Shown: positions 54,401-63,058, numbered from the stretch's first letter. The stretch: DNA of 64,000 nucleotides from Sphingobacteriia bacterium 28-36-52 (GCA_002281575.1 NCGN01000005.1:208837-272836); one strand, 5' to 3'. Notes: generated by a model not told the origin, from the sequence alone. A program made the numbers and translations.

Positions 54401-54980
54401 GTGCTCCAATTATTTCGGCTCGATTCACTTCTTTTAATTCCTCAAATCGATCTTGTAGTTTATCGGCATACTGTTTTAGTTTAACACCATCAAAATCACC
54501 ACTAATATTAACGAACATGATTGGTTGGTCGCTAATAGAGAATTCCTGCACATTAGGGAGAGATGTTAAATCGTTAGGTAAATCTGTTTGTGCTTTATCT
54601 ACTGCATCTTTTACTTTTATTTTAGCAACCTCAGGTTTTATATCTGTATCAAATTCTACCACAATCAAGCTATAATCTTGTTGTGATGTAGATTGAATCT
54701 TATTCACTTTAGCACCACTGATACCCTTCAATTGTTTTTCAATTGGTCTGGTTACCAAGTTTTCAATGTCTTTGGGTGAATTACCAAAATATACTGTGGT
54801 AATAGATATGGTAGGTACTACGATGTCTGGAAATTGTTCTTTTGGCAGGGTAGTGAACTTGTTTAATCCATATAATGAAATTAATATAGTAATCACATAT
54901 ACTGCCGTTCTGTTGTCTATGGCCCAACTGGTGGGTTTAAACTCTTTGAATTTTTTGGCTATGCCTTCAATGAAATTCAT
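51420..54980 (-). CDS. RND-family multidrug efflux permease
   Basis: This 1186-residue inner-membrane pump resembles AcrB/HAE1. Conserved features are the N-terminal helix and LPKEQFPDI, and the proton-relay Asp pair in GLGIIVDDAIVVIEN. It has two large periplasmic loops. It is longer than usual (about 1040): an insert of roughly two helices lies between TM6 and TM7 (about 530-580), and an extra hydrophobic segment is at the C-terminus. It pairs with the adaptor and channel genes upstream. Confidence 0.92.
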   Translation of the reverse strand: MNFIEGIAKKFKEFKPTSWAIDNRTAVYVITILISLYGLNKFTTLPKEQFPDIVVPTISITTVYFGNSPKDIENLVTRPIEKQLKGISGAKVNKIQSTSQQDYSLIVVEFDTDIKPEVAKIKVKDAVDKAQTDLPNDLTSLPNVQEFSISDQPIMFVNISGDFDGVKLKQYADKLQDRFEELKEVNRAEIIGAPEREIQINIDPAKLAAAKLTFRDIESAVNLENKDISGGLVEVGTMKRNIKIKGQFTSAYDMQHIQIKNVNGAPIYLQDVAQIIDTVKETESYARLDGANVITVNIVKRAGENLINTADGINKIVAEMQQSEELPKNLKVVITGDQSKGTKTSFNELVNTIIIGFILVLLILMFFMGVTNAFFVALSVPLSVFVSFMFLPLGELIAGGAITLNFIVLFALLFGLGIIVDDAIVVIENTHRIYNNGKVKIVRSAKEAAGEVFIPVLAGTATTLAPFFPLLLWKGIIGKFMIYLPIMLILTLAASLVVAFFINPVFAVSFMKPEGREFESPKNAIFKKWWFWGSAILGVLFNIAGWHGFGNFLIFMMGLIVLERYVLRNIIHFFQERALPGLMNRYEALLKYILVRKRPVYLLIGLFILFPISLLLLILRDNPKPFFPSGDPKFVYVYLKMPIGTKSQTTDSVLRILEGRVYKVLGTEQPGKEGSIVESVISNVAVGANNPRDNNRSTQSHLGRIQISFVEFEQRHGKSSAPIQEEIRKQMKGIPGGSIEVRQEDAGPPTEPPVNIEVAGDNFDALAKTAIQLQNHLDTNRIAGMQNLEMDVDLNNPEITVNIDRQRALAEGVSTAQIGMELRTAVFGKEVSKLKDDEDEYKIQLRLNTKSRNDINELMNMRIVFRDFTSGAIKQIPINSVATLEYTNTAGGVKRKNLKRTIQIQSAVTDPSLTPEINKALAKKIEEFKAKTPIPADITIKQTGEGEQQAETSSFLGTALLSALLIIFLILVLQFNSLSKPFIVLTEIFFSIIGVFLGYALTGKSMATIMVGVGIIGLAGIVIKNGILLIEFTDELRGRGYKTREAAIEAGKIRIIPVLLTALATIMGMLPLAVGFNIDFVSMFTHLDPKIFIGGDSVVFWGPLAWTIIYGLIFSFFLTLIMVPSMYLISERLRRPMERFYGTKYVALFGFTGPLFFIFVGIMFGVRTIQGKKVWMGEQKSILVKN

Positions 54981-54991
54981 GCTTAATTATT

Positions 54992-56197
54992 TTATTGTGC
55001 TAAAACCTTTACAGTTTGTCCATCATAAATATTCTGATAACCTTCAGTAATTAGTAAGTCTTTCTCGTTTAAACCTGTTTTTACTTCTATTAGCCTACCA
55101 TATAGTTCACCAACGGTTATCATTTTCTTGCGAGCAACTATTTTTTTACCTTCTTGCACAGCTATATAAACATATTTGCCTTTTTCTTCTGTTTGAACAG
55201 TATTTACATTAATGGAAATGGCATTGGGTACTTCATAATCTTGAAACTTCACTTGAGCCAATTGATTAGGTCTTATATTGGCATCGTAAGGAATCTTAAT
55301 TTCAACATCAAAACTTCTGGTATTGGCATCTATTGATCTACTTGCGGTAGTTACCTTGGCTTTAAATTCTTTATTTAAGTCGGGTAAGCTAATTATTGCA
55401 TTAGCTCCTGCTTTAATTCGGTTACTATAATTTTCAGGAACACGTGTTACCACTTTCATGTTTTGCGTATTCACAATTTTTATTTGAGGGGTAATTCCTG
55501 CAAGACCCACAAATATTTCTCCTACTCTTACATTTAGCTCATCTACAATACCGCTTACATCTGCAACTATATTGGTAGCCCGTAATTGCTCTTCGGTAAC
55601 TTTTATTTGTTCCTCAGCAGCAGCCAACTGACGCTCTAATGATTGTACATTGTTTTTTGCTGAAATCAATTGAACTTCAGTTCCAATTCCTTCTTTCCAA
55701 AGATTGTTCTGTCTATTGTAAAGGTCTTTAGCAAAGTTTAATTGACTTTTTACTGTTTCAATAGATTTTTGAGCAGCAATAACCGATTGTCTAATTACCG
55801 CATCGTCTAATTTAATTAATTGCTGTCCTTTAGAAACAATGTCTCCACGTTTAACATAAATGGCTCTTACTTGTCCTCCACCCATTCTTGGTGATACGTA
55901 AGAAATATTATCTGAAGTAATATTACCCTGTAAGTCTATATAATGAACAAAATTTTCTCTAGCTACAGGAGTGATATTAATTAGTTTGGCATTGGCACTA
56001 GTATTGGCTGTATCTAATATGTTGATTTCATTTTGAAGTACAGTAATTTTTTCTGCTAGTGTGTTTTGTTCTGTTTTTAATTTTTCTAAAGCAGCTTTTT
56101 TTGAAGCAAGATCGTTCCCTTGTTTGCTATCGCTGCCACAACTGCTTAGAATAGCAATTGTTGATAGTATATGTAATAAATAGATTGTTTTTCTCAT
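54992..56197 (-). CDS. RND periplasmic adaptor (membrane fusion lipoprotein)
   Basis: This 401-residue protein has a lipoprotein signal (AILSSCGSD) and a coiled coil (about 30-65) preceding the lipoyl half-motif (GQVRAIYVKRGDIVSKGQQL). A helical hairpin, the second lipoyl half and a beta-barrel domain follow. It bridges the pump and the TolC protein. Gaps are 11 nt to the pump gene and 20 nt from the TolC gene. Confidence 0.9.
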   Translation of the reverse strand: MRKTIYLLHILSTIAILSSCGSDSKQGNDLASKKAALEKLKTEQNTLAEKITVLQNEINILDTANTSANAKLINITPVARENFVHYIDLQGNITSDNISYVSPRMGGGQVRAIYVKRGDIVSKGQQLIKLDDAVIRQSVIAAQKSIETVKSQLNFAKDLYNRQNNLWKEGIGTEVQLISAKNNVQSLERQLAAAEEQIKVTEEQLRATNIVADVSGIVDELNVRVGEIFVGLAGITPQIKIVNTQNMKVVTRVPENYSNRIKAGANAIISLPDLNKEFKAKVTTASRSIDANTRSFDVEIKIPYDANIRPNQLAQVKFQDYEVPNAISINVNTVQTEEKGKYVYIAVQEGKKIVARKKMITVGELYGRLIEVKTGLNEKDLLITEGYQNIYDGQTVKVLAQ

Positions 56198-56217
56198 TGT
56201 TTATTGTTTAGTATTTT

Positions 56218-57618
56218 TTATAATTTTCCAATTGCAGTTAAGTAATCAACTCTTGCTATAATAGCATCATAAAGGGCGCTGATATAATTTGTTTGTGCAG
56301 CTTTTAGGTCTACGTCGGAAGCGTTTATCTCCGTATTTGATCCTGTGCCAGCTTCGTATTTCTTCTTAGTTTGTTGGTATACTTTTTCTGCTAAAGCCAT
56401 ATTGTTCTTTTGAAAATCTAAAGTGGCTACAGCAGTTTTATATTTCAATCTAGCTTGCTCAACGGATTGATCAATATTCAGTTTTAAATTTTCTAATTGG
56501 TTATTCGTTTGCTCTAATTCTATTTTTGCTTTTTTAATTCTTGCGTCTTTAGCGAATCCGCTAAAAATAGGAACAGCAATATTTACTCCTATTGAAGAAG
56601 AAGTAAACCAGTCTCCTTTACCAAAAAAGTTGAATTGATTTCTTTGCGCTAGCTTACTATAGTTTGCTCCCAATGCTACGGTTGGTAATTTGCTTAGTTC
56701 GTAGCGTTTTACATTAAATGCATTCAATTGTTTGGCCGAACTTAAGTATTGAAAATCACGACGATCTTCGTAATTGTATTCTCCTTTAGTTATATCTTCT
56801 TTTATTTGAGTATAATCTAAAGTGTCTGTTAGTATCAGAGTATCTGAAACAGGCATTCCCATTAAGGTTTTTAAGCCGATGTATCCCATTGAAATGCTGT
56901 TAAGGGCTTTTATTTTTTCTGTACTTAGGTTGTTCAACTGAACCGCTATTTTATCAATATCAATTCTTTCTGCAAAACCATTTTTGTATAATGCCTTAAC
57001 ATCATAGTCTAGTTTTTCTAGTCTTTTTATATTGGCATCTAATAATTCAATTTGGGTTTTGCTTACTACCAATTGATAATAAACTTTGTATAAATTGGTT
57101 TTAATATTTTCTTCAGTAACCCTTGCTGCAGCTTCCTGGAAATCGATGGATGCTTTTCTGGCTTGTAGTCCAATAAATACCTGTCCATCAAACAATAATT
57201 GTTGTAATGAAACACCAGCACTTGCATTCCATTTGGTTCCAAACTGTGCAGCAATAAATCCAAAATCTCCTGGCATTTTAATGGGGTTCCCATTTCCGTC
57301 TTTAACACCCTGATCAATTAATACCTGGTATGTTGCAGGTGAAATGAAGTTGGGTAATGTTTGAACGGCTACATTGGGCAAATGCTGTGCACCAATGCTG
57401 CCTGAAATAGTGGGTAATGCAGATGCAGTAATTTCTTTATTGGTTTGCATTTGTGCTTGAATGGCTAATAATGCGTTTTTTACTTGCACATTGTTCTTTT
57501 TTGCATAAGCAACTGCTTGCTCTATATTGAATTCGAACCGATTGGCTTTTTGAGCCATTGCGGTTTGCATCATTGCCATTGTGCAGAGCAGTGCAATTAA
57601 TTTAATTTTGGTGTGCAT
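56218..57618 (-). CDS. TolC-family channel of the RND efflux operon
   Basis: This 466-residue protein has a signal peptide (TAMAQK) and two efflux-protein repeats with long helices. It is encoded just after the TetR regulator (5 nt) and before the adaptor, giving a complete tripartite pump in one operon. Confidence 0.89.
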   Translation of the reverse strand: MHTKIKLIALLCTMAMMQTAMAQKANRFEFNIEQAVAYAKKNNVQVKNALLAIQAQMQTNKEITASALPTISGSIGAQHLPNVAVQTLPNFISPATYQVLIDQGVKDGNGNPIKMPGDFGFIAAQFGTKWNASAGVSLQQLLFDGQVFIGLQARKASIDFQEAAARVTEENIKTNLYKVYYQLVVSKTQIELLDANIKRLEKLDYDVKALYKNGFAERIDIDKIAVQLNNLSTEKIKALNSISMGYIGLKTLMGMPVSDTLILTDTLDYTQIKEDITKGEYNYEDRRDFQYLSSAKQLNAFNVKRYELSKLPTVALGANYSKLAQRNQFNFFGKGDWFTSSSIGVNIAVPIFSGFAKDARIKKAKIELEQTNNQLENLKLNIDQSVEQARLKYKTAVATLDFQKNNMALAEKVYQQTKKKYEAGTGSNTEINASDVDLKAAQTNYISALYDAIIARVDYLTAIGKL

Positions 57619-57623
57619 ATTGT

Positions 57624-58229
57624 TTATTTTTCTCTTTGCTGTTTATACTTGTTTATCAATTTTTGTCCTTTTGGTGTGCATATTCCGTATAGAAAATGTT
57701 CCATTAACTCCATTTCTACTTGTAATAGGGTAAACTTGCCTTGCGTAAAAACATCCGGATTTAAACCCAAGAAAATGCTTTCAACTCTGAAGCGGGCTAT
57801 TACCTCTACATTAATGTCTTCTCTATAGTAGCCTTCTTTAATTCCTTTTATTAGGTTTTCTTTCATGATGTTCACGAAAAACTTATTCTTGTGCGCATTC
57901 ATTTTTTTATAAGCTTCCGGATGGTATTTCTGCATTTCAAAAATGATTGCTGGGTTCATGGTAGTCAACATTTCCTGTAACATTTCGAACCCTCTAAAAA
58001 CTTCTTGAACTGCATTGTCACAACTGCAGGCAATACTGGTGCATTCGTGCATGTCTTGCTCAATTTCTCTTTGAACAACCGCATCTACTAAATGATCCTT
58101 GTCTTTAAAGTATTGATAGATGGTTTTTTTGCTGGCGCCCAAGTTGGATGCGATATCGTCCATAGTAACACTCTTTAGACCGTATCTGAAAAAGAGTTCC
58201 TGGGCTTTTTCTACAATTCTTTGCTCCAT
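57624..58229 (-). CDS. TetR/AcrR-family repressor of the efflux operon
   Basis: This 201-residue protein has the TetR helix-turn-helix near the N-terminus (MDDIASNLGASKKTIYQYF) and a variable ligand-binding helical domain. Starting at ATG 58229 puts the HTH in the usual place; the frame extends upstream through the operator to 58286 but is not used in this model. It is the first gene of its operon and is likely autoregulatory through the palindrome upstream. Confidence 0.9.
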   Translation of the reverse strand: MEQRIVEKAQELFFRYGLKSVTMDDIASNLGASKKTIYQYFKDKDHLVDAVVQREIEQDMHECTSIACSCDNAVQEVFRGFEMLQEMLTTMNPAIIFEMQKYHPEAYKKMNAHKNKFFVNIMKENLIKGIKEGYYREDINVEVIARFRVESIFLGLNPDVFTQGKFTLLQVEMELMEHFLYGICTPKGQKLINKYKQQREK

Positions 58230-58247
58230 ATTTATAATTTCGGAGGG

Positions 58248-58286
58248 CAAAACTATGGAAACTATTTTCGTAACCAAAGTTTCCAT
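58248..58286 (-). promoter_or_regulatory. Promoter and palindromic operator of the TetR-efflux operon
   Basis: The minus strand carries TAGTTTTG (58248-58255), an exact -7 element. Directly upstream is a perfect inverted repeat with 9-bp arms ATGGAAACT / AGTTTCCAT (58255-58263 and 58278-58286) and a 14-bp spacer. The palindrome would sit between the -7 and -33 regions, where a TetR dimer would block polymerase. Confidence 0.65.
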
Positions 58287-58381
58287 CGTTTAATTTTCAT
58301 TAAATTATTGTTAAACGCTCCAATTCTTGGATAAGTGGTAAAACAGCTCAACTGCTAGAGTTGCTGTATCTTGCAGCCATT

Positions 58382-59005
58382 ATGACCTTCAAGTCTTTGT
58401 TAAAACGCTTATTGCAATATTTCTTTCAGGGGTTGATTGTATTGGCGCCAATTGGTATAACTATTTGGGTAGTAATCAGTTTGTTTAATGTTGTTGACGA
58501 TATTTTACCCAGCATTATTAGAAATGTCGCACCTGATTTAGTGCAAAGAGATTCAAATGGAAATATTATTAGAATGCCTGGTCTGGGGTTTTTAGTAGTA
58601 ATTGCCCTGGTTTTAACAGTAGGATGGCTCTCTTCTTTATTTGCAATCAATCGATTGGTTGCCTTATTAGACACTGTTTTAGAAAAAACACCAGGTATTA
58701 AATTCATTTATTCTTCGGTAAAAGATTTTTTAGAAGCTTTTGCTGGCAACAAAAAGAAGTTCAATCAACCTGTTTTAGTAAATGTAGATGGAGCAGATAT
58801 TTGGAGAATTGGGTTCATTACCCAACAAACAAGTAAAGACTTTGGGCTTGAAGACCATGTTACAGTGTATGTTCCGCATTCTTATGCTATTTCAGGAATC
58901 ACTTATTTTGTTCCTACTAATAAAGTTAAACCACTTCCAAATATTGGCGCAGCTGATGCCATGAAGTTTACTGTTTCAGGTGGTGTAACCGATGTGAATG
59001 ATTAG
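58382..59005 (+). CDS. DUF502-family membrane protein
   Basis: This protein of about 207 residues has two membrane helices (about 13-35 and 63-87), the DUF502 pattern LAPIGITIWVV, and TPGIKFIYSSVKDFLEAF. The function is unknown in bacteria. ATG 58382 is preferred to TTG 58361, since a TATCTTG promoter-like element lies between the two. It is divergent from tetR. Confidence 0.82.
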   Translation: MTFKSLLKRLLQYFFQGLIVLAPIGITIWVVISLFNVVDDILPSIIRNVAPDLVQRDSNGNIIRMPGLGFLVVIALVLTVGWLSSLFAINRLVALLDTVLEKTPGIKFIYSSVKDFLEAFAGNKKKFNQPVLVNVDGADIWRIGFITQQTSKDFGLEDHVTVYVPHSYAISGITYFVPTNKVKPLPNIGAADAMKFTVSGGVTDVND

Positions 59006-59019
59006 CCTTAATCTGCTGT

Positions 59020-59027
59020 TAACTTTG
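59020..59027 (+). promoter_or_regulatory. Candidate -7 element of the GT4 gene
   Basis: TAACTTTG fits the consensus exactly and ends 4 nt before the ATG at 59032, implying a leaderless transcript. Confidence 0.5.
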
Positions 59028-59031
59028 TACT

Positions 59032-60165
59032 ATGATTATTGCGGTGAATGCTATTTTTTTTAATTCAGCCAATTTAGAAGGGTATGGTCATTATACGGTA
59101 TCCATTTTTAAACTATTGGTTCAACAACACCCAAACCATCAATTTATTTTTGTTTACGATAGGCCTTATTCTACTGAGTTAATTACAGGAGCCAATGTGC
59201 AATCTATTACTGTGGCACCAGCTGCAAGACATATTCCTGCTTTTTTTTATTGGTACAATATAAGTGCAGCTTTGGCTGTAAAAAAATTGAAGGCCGACGT
59301 ATGGGTTCAGCCCTATGGCTTTTGTAGCTTGAGTTCTAGCATTCCACAAGTTTTGGTTGTTCACGACTTAGCTTTTAAACATTTTCCTAAACATATCAGT
59401 TGGATGCAGCGTTGGCATTATTCAGCAATGACACCTAGGTTTTTAAAAAAAGCCAAACGGGTAGTTACTGTTTCTGAATTTTCTAAACAAGATATTATTC
59501 AATCTTATCCTCAATTGGAGTTAGCTCCAACGGTAATTAGCGGGGCTGCAAGAAATGGATTTGTGCCACTTACTTGGGACGAAAAAGAACAAGTAAAAGA
59601 AGCGTATACCGAAGGGTATGAATATTTTCTGTGTGTAGGAGGCATTAATCCTCGAAAGAATATGATGCATGTGCTGAAAGCGTTTTCCCTTTTTAAGAAA
59701 TGGCATAAGAGCAATATGAAATTGGTTTTTGTGGGTAGACTGGCATGGCAATACCAAGATTTTTTAGAGAAATTAAAATCATTTAAATATCGCAATGATG
59801 TGGTGTTAACGGGGTATGTAGAAGAAAACATTTTACAAAAACTAACTGGGGCAGCTTATGCAGCATTGTATGTTACCCATTTTGAGGGATTTGGGCTGCC
59901 GATTGTGGAAGCCATGCAATCGGGCGTGCCGGTTGTAGTTGGGAACAATTCGAGCATGCCAGAAGTAGGCGGAGATGCTGTTATGTATGCAGATGCTACC
60001 AATCCCGAAAATATAGCTGCGCAAATGCAGGCATTGTATAGGAATGAAAAAATGAGAGAAAACTTGATTCAAAAAGGGATTAAAAGAGCAGCCCAATACA
60101 GCTGGGATAAAGCCGCCCATTTATTTTGGGAGGAAATACTCGCTTCAAAAGCCGTTTCGTCTTAG
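59032..60165 (+). CDS. GT4-family glycosyltransferase
   Basis: This 377-residue GT-B retaining glycosyltransferase has FLCVGGINPRKNMMHVL at the donor domain entry and the E-x7-E motif in FEGFGLPIVEAM. SSMPEVGGDAVMYADAT is also typical. It probably acts in polysaccharide or glycolipid assembly; acceptor unknown. It lies 15 nt before gldC. Confidence 0.87.
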   Translation: MIIAVNAIFFNSANLEGYGHYTVSIFKLLVQQHPNHQFIFVYDRPYSTELITGANVQSITVAPAARHIPAFFYWYNISAALAVKKLKADVWVQPYGFCSLSSSIPQVLVVHDLAFKHFPKHISWMQRWHYSAMTPRFLKKAKRVVTVSEFSKQDIIQSYPQLELAPTVISGAARNGFVPLTWDEKEQVKEAYTEGYEYFLCVGGINPRKNMMHVLKAFSLFKKWHKSNMKLVFVGRLAWQYQDFLEKLKSFKYRNDVVLTGYVEENILQKLTGAAYAALYVTHFEGFGLPIVEAMQSGVPVVVGNNSSMPEVGGDAVMYADATNPENIAAQMQALYRNEKMRENLIQKGIKRAAQYSWDKAAHLFWEEILASKAVSS

Positions 60166-60180
60166 TTTTGCCCTCTTTAA

Positions 60181-60534
60181 ATGATGAATATGAAGCAATC
60201 TACAATTAGTGTAAATGTTACTTTAGACGAAAACAAAGTGCCTCAACATATTGACTGGTCTGCATCAGACAGTACAGCTGATGTAAAACAAGATGCCAAA
60301 GCAATGATGTTGGCTTTTTGGGATGGTGCCGATAAATCTGCTATGCGAATTGATCTTTGGACAAAAGACATGATGGTAGATGAAATGGCCGATTTTTATT
60401 ACCAAACAATGATGGGTATGGCCGATACTTATTTAAGAGCCACACAACAGCAAGAGTTGGTAGAAGGCATGAAAAACCACGCAAAAGAATTTTATAAGAA
60501 ATTTCGCGAATCTCAATTAAATCAAAATAAATAA
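60181..60534 (+). CDS. gldC: Gliding motility protein GldC
   Basis: This 117-residue soluble protein has the GldC pattern TLDENKVPQHIDWSASDS and MRIDLWTKDMMVDEMADFY. It is found in Bacteroidota with and without gliding; its precise role is not defined. It begins with a Met cluster (MMNM), so the exact start is uncertain by a few residues. 6 nt before yqeY. Confidence 0.88.
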   Translation: MMNMKQSTISVNVTLDENKVPQHIDWSASDSTADVKQDAKAMMLAFWDGADKSAMRIDLWTKDMMVDEMADFYYQTMMGMADTYLRATQQQELVEGMKNHAKEFYKKFRESQLNQNK

Positions 60535-60540
60535 AACACC

Positions 60541-60993
60541 ATGAGCTTAGAAGAAAAGGTAATGGGTGGCATGAAAGATGCCATGAAAGCCAAAGATGAA
60601 GCCTTGTTAAGGGGTTTAAGAGCTATAAAGGCCGAAATAATTAAGGCTAAAACAGAGCCAGGAGCAAATGGTGTAATTAGTGAAGAACAAGAGCAGAAGT
60701 TGTTGCAAAAATTGGTGAAACAACGAAAAGATTCTTTAGATATATACCAACAACAAAACAGAGCCGATTTAGCCCAAAAAGAAATAGAGGAGATTGGCGT
60801 AATTGAAAAGTTCTTACCTAAGCAATTAACCCAAGAGGAGTTAGACGCAGCAATTACAGCTATTTTAGCTGAAACGGGTGCGTCATCAGCTGCAGACATG
60901 GGAAAAGTAATGGGAGTAGCTTCTAAGCAATTAGCGGGGAAAGCAGACGGTAAGGCAATTGCAGCTACGGTTAAAGCGTTATTAAGCAAATAG
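60541..60993 (+). CDS. yqeY: GatB/YqeY domain-containing protein
   Basis: This 150-residue helical protein is related to the C-terminal tRNA-binding part of GatB. Conserved blocks are MKDAMKAKDEALLRGLRAIK, KQRKDSLDIYQQQNR, EKFLPKQLTQEEL and MGKVMGVASKQLAGKADGKA. The cellular role is unclear, perhaps tRNA-linked. Confidence 0.88.
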   Translation: MSLEEKVMGGMKDAMKAKDEALLRGLRAIKAEIIKAKTEPGANGVISEEQEQKLLQKLVKQRKDSLDIYQQQNRADLAQKEIEEIGVIEKFLPKQLTQEELDAAITAILAETGASSAADMGKVMGVASKQLAGKADGKAIAATVKALLSK

Positions 60994-60998
60994 CGTTT

Positions 60999-61535
60999 AT
61001 GTTTTTAGATATTATGGTGCTGGCATTGCTGGTTCTTGCATTAATAAAAGGTTTAAAACAAGGATTGGTTGTGGCAGCACTTTCTTTTGCAGCAGTTTTT
61101 ATAGGATTAGCGGCTGCATTAAAATTAAGCACATGGGTAGCTGAATGGTTGGGTAATTCAGTTAATATAGCTGCTACCTGGCTTCCATTTCTGGCTTTTA
61201 TTGTTATTATGGTTGCTGTTTTTATAGGAGTAAGAATTTTAGGTGCGGTATTAGAACAAGCTTTGGAGTTGTCTATGTTGGGCTGGGCAAATAAATTGGG
61301 TGGATTTATTTTATATGCACTTTTATATATCACTGTTTTTAGTGTAATTATTTTTTATGCAGAAGAAATGCAGTTTCTTAAACCCGAAGCTGCTGCTGCA
61401 TCTAACACTTATCCCTATATTCATTTTTGGGGGCCCTATTCAATAGAAGCATTCGGTAAAATCATTCCATTTTTTAAAGATATGTTCGCCGATTTAACCA
61501 ATTTTTTTGGTGGGATTAATAAAAATATCACCTGA
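60999..61535 (+). CDS. CvpA-family membrane protein
   Basis: This 178-residue protein has four hydrophobic helices. The N-terminus (LDIMVLALLVLALIKGLKQG) and the second segment match the CvpA family, named for colicin V production in E. coli. It is 5 nt after yqeY and likely in the same transcript. Confidence 0.82.
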   Translation: MFLDIMVLALLVLALIKGLKQGLVVAALSFAAVFIGLAAALKLSTWVAEWLGNSVNIAATWLPFLAFIVIMVAVFIGVRILGAVLEQALELSMLGWANKLGGFILYALLYITVFSVIIFYAEEMQFLKPEAAAASNTYPYIHFWGPYSIEAFGKIIPFFKDMFADLTNFFGGINKNIT

Positions 61536-61594
61536 AAATCTCTAGTATTTTAACTACTTTAGCAAGAATTGCTAGCCTAAAGAAAAACAACCTA

Positions 61595-62356
61595 ATGAAC
61601 TACGAGTTAAAAGAAGTTGACAAGTTTAAATTTATTGAAGAAGGAGAGGGAGAAACCTTGTTGCTTCTTCACGGTTTATTTGGTGCCATGAGCAATTTTG
61701 CCGACCTGATAGAGCATTTTAGAAAAAGCTATAAAGTGGTGGTACCCATTTTACCTTTATTTGATTTAGATATATTCCATACCAGTGTAGGTGGTTTGCA
61801 AAAATTTGTAAACAAATTCATTGAAACCAGAGGTTATTCCAATATTCATTTATTAGGGAATTCATTAGGCGGTCATGTTGCATTAGTGCATGTTTTAAAG
61901 CACCCTGAACAAATTAAGACCCTTACTTTAACGGGCAGCAGTGGGTTATTCGAAAATGGAATGGGAGATAGTTATCCTAAAAGAGGCGATTACGAGTATA
62001 TTAAAAAGAAAACCCAGCTTACTTTTTATGATCCAGAAATGGCCACTAAAGAGTTGGTTGACGAAGTATTTGAAATAACCAATAGCAGGGTTAAAGTAAT
62101 TAAAATCATTGCTTTAGCAAAAAGCGCTATTCGGAATAATTTGGGTGAAGAATTGAATCAAATTAAGCAGCCCACCTGTTTAATTTGGGGAAATAATGAT
62201 ACCATCACCCCGCCGTTTGTTGGAAAAGAGTTCAATAAATTGATTCCAAATAGCGAATTGCATTTTGTAGACAAGTGCGGACATGCTCCTATGATGGAAG
62301 TTCCAGTTGAGTTTAACACTATATTAAGTGCCTTTTTAGCTAAACACAAGGGTTAA
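61595..62356 (+). CDS. Alpha/beta-fold hydrolase
   Basis: This 253-residue protein has the oxyanion segment LLHGLFGAMSNF, nucleophile elbow GNSLGG (Ser about 89), acid in WGNNDTITPP, and the catalytic His in CGHAPMMEVP. It is a typical single-domain serine hydrolase with no signal peptide. Substrate unknown. Confidence 0.85.
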   Translation: MNYELKEVDKFKFIEEGEGETLLLLHGLFGAMSNFADLIEHFRKSYKVVVPILPLFDLDIFHTSVGGLQKFVNKFIETRGYSNIHLLGNSLGGHVALVHVLKHPEQIKTLTLTGSSGLFENGMGDSYPKRGDYEYIKKKTQLTFYDPEMATKELVDEVFEITNSRVKVIKIIALAKSAIRNNLGEELNQIKQPTCLIWGNNDTITPPFVGKEFNKLIPNSELHFVDKCGHAPMMEVPVEFNTILSAFLAKHKG

Positions 62357-62383
62357 ACTACCGCTGTTGCGTAATTCATTTTG

Positions 62384-62391
62384 TACATTTG
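62384..62391 (+). promoter_or_regulatory. Candidate -7 element of the CBS-domain gene
   Basis: TACATTTG is an exact consensus match, ending 7 nt before the ATG at 62399. Confidence 0.48.
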
Positions 62392-62398
62392 TAATTGA

Positions 62399-63058
62399 AT
62401 GATCGTATCTCAATTATTAAATACCAGTTTCCCCTCACTGAATATTTCGGATAAGCCATCATTTGCTTTGCAGTTAATGGACGATTATGATGTATTGCAT
62501 TTACCAGTTCTAAGTGAAGAAAAATATGTTGGCTTAGTATCTAAAGAAGATTTATTAGATGCAATAGATGCAGACATGCATTTATCGGACCCTGAAATAT
62601 TGAAGCGTTACTCCATTCATCAAGAAGAACATTTTTTAGGTGCATTAAAACTCATTGCTTCTTATGAGCTTTCGCTGTTGCCAGTGATTAGTGCGCAAAT
62701 GGAATTATTGGGTGTTATACTTACCAAGGAATTCTTAAAAGGGATGTCTACTTTTTTAGGCAATGAAGACAAAGGCGCCATCATTGTTTTAGAAACAGAC
62801 AAGCGTAATTTTTCTTTTGGTGAATTAAGTAGATTGGTTGAAACCAATGATGCATACATAACCCAGCTGAATACTTATACCGAAGCCAGTACTGGCTTGG
62901 TTGTAATAACAATTAAGATTAATAGAATAGAAGTGTCTGATATTGTTGCCACATTCCAACGATACGATTATGCGGTAAGACATTTTTATGGAGAAGAAGA
63001 ATATGCCAATGAGCTGAAAGAAAATTATCAGCATTTGCTTTCTTATCTCAATATGTAG
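62399..63058 (+). CDS. CBS-domain protein
   Basis: This 219-residue cytoplasmic protein has two CBS-like repeats (about 18-60 and 75-120, DDYDVLHLPVLSEEKYVGLV and ASYELSLLPVI) and a C-terminal ACT-like region (about 130-200). CBS pairs usually sense adenosine nucleotides. It lies 18 nt before nadK, a pairing that suggests nucleotide sensing. Confidence 0.8.
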   Translation: MIVSQLLNTSFPSLNISDKPSFALQLMDDYDVLHLPVLSEEKYVGLVSKEDLLDAIDADMHLSDPEILKRYSIHQEEHFLGALKLIASYELSLLPVISAQMELLGVILTKEFLKGMSTFLGNEDKGAIIVLETDKRNFSFGELSRLVETNDAYITQLNTYTEASTGLVVITIKINRIEVSDIVATFQRYDYAVRHFYGEEEYANELKENYQHLLSYLNM

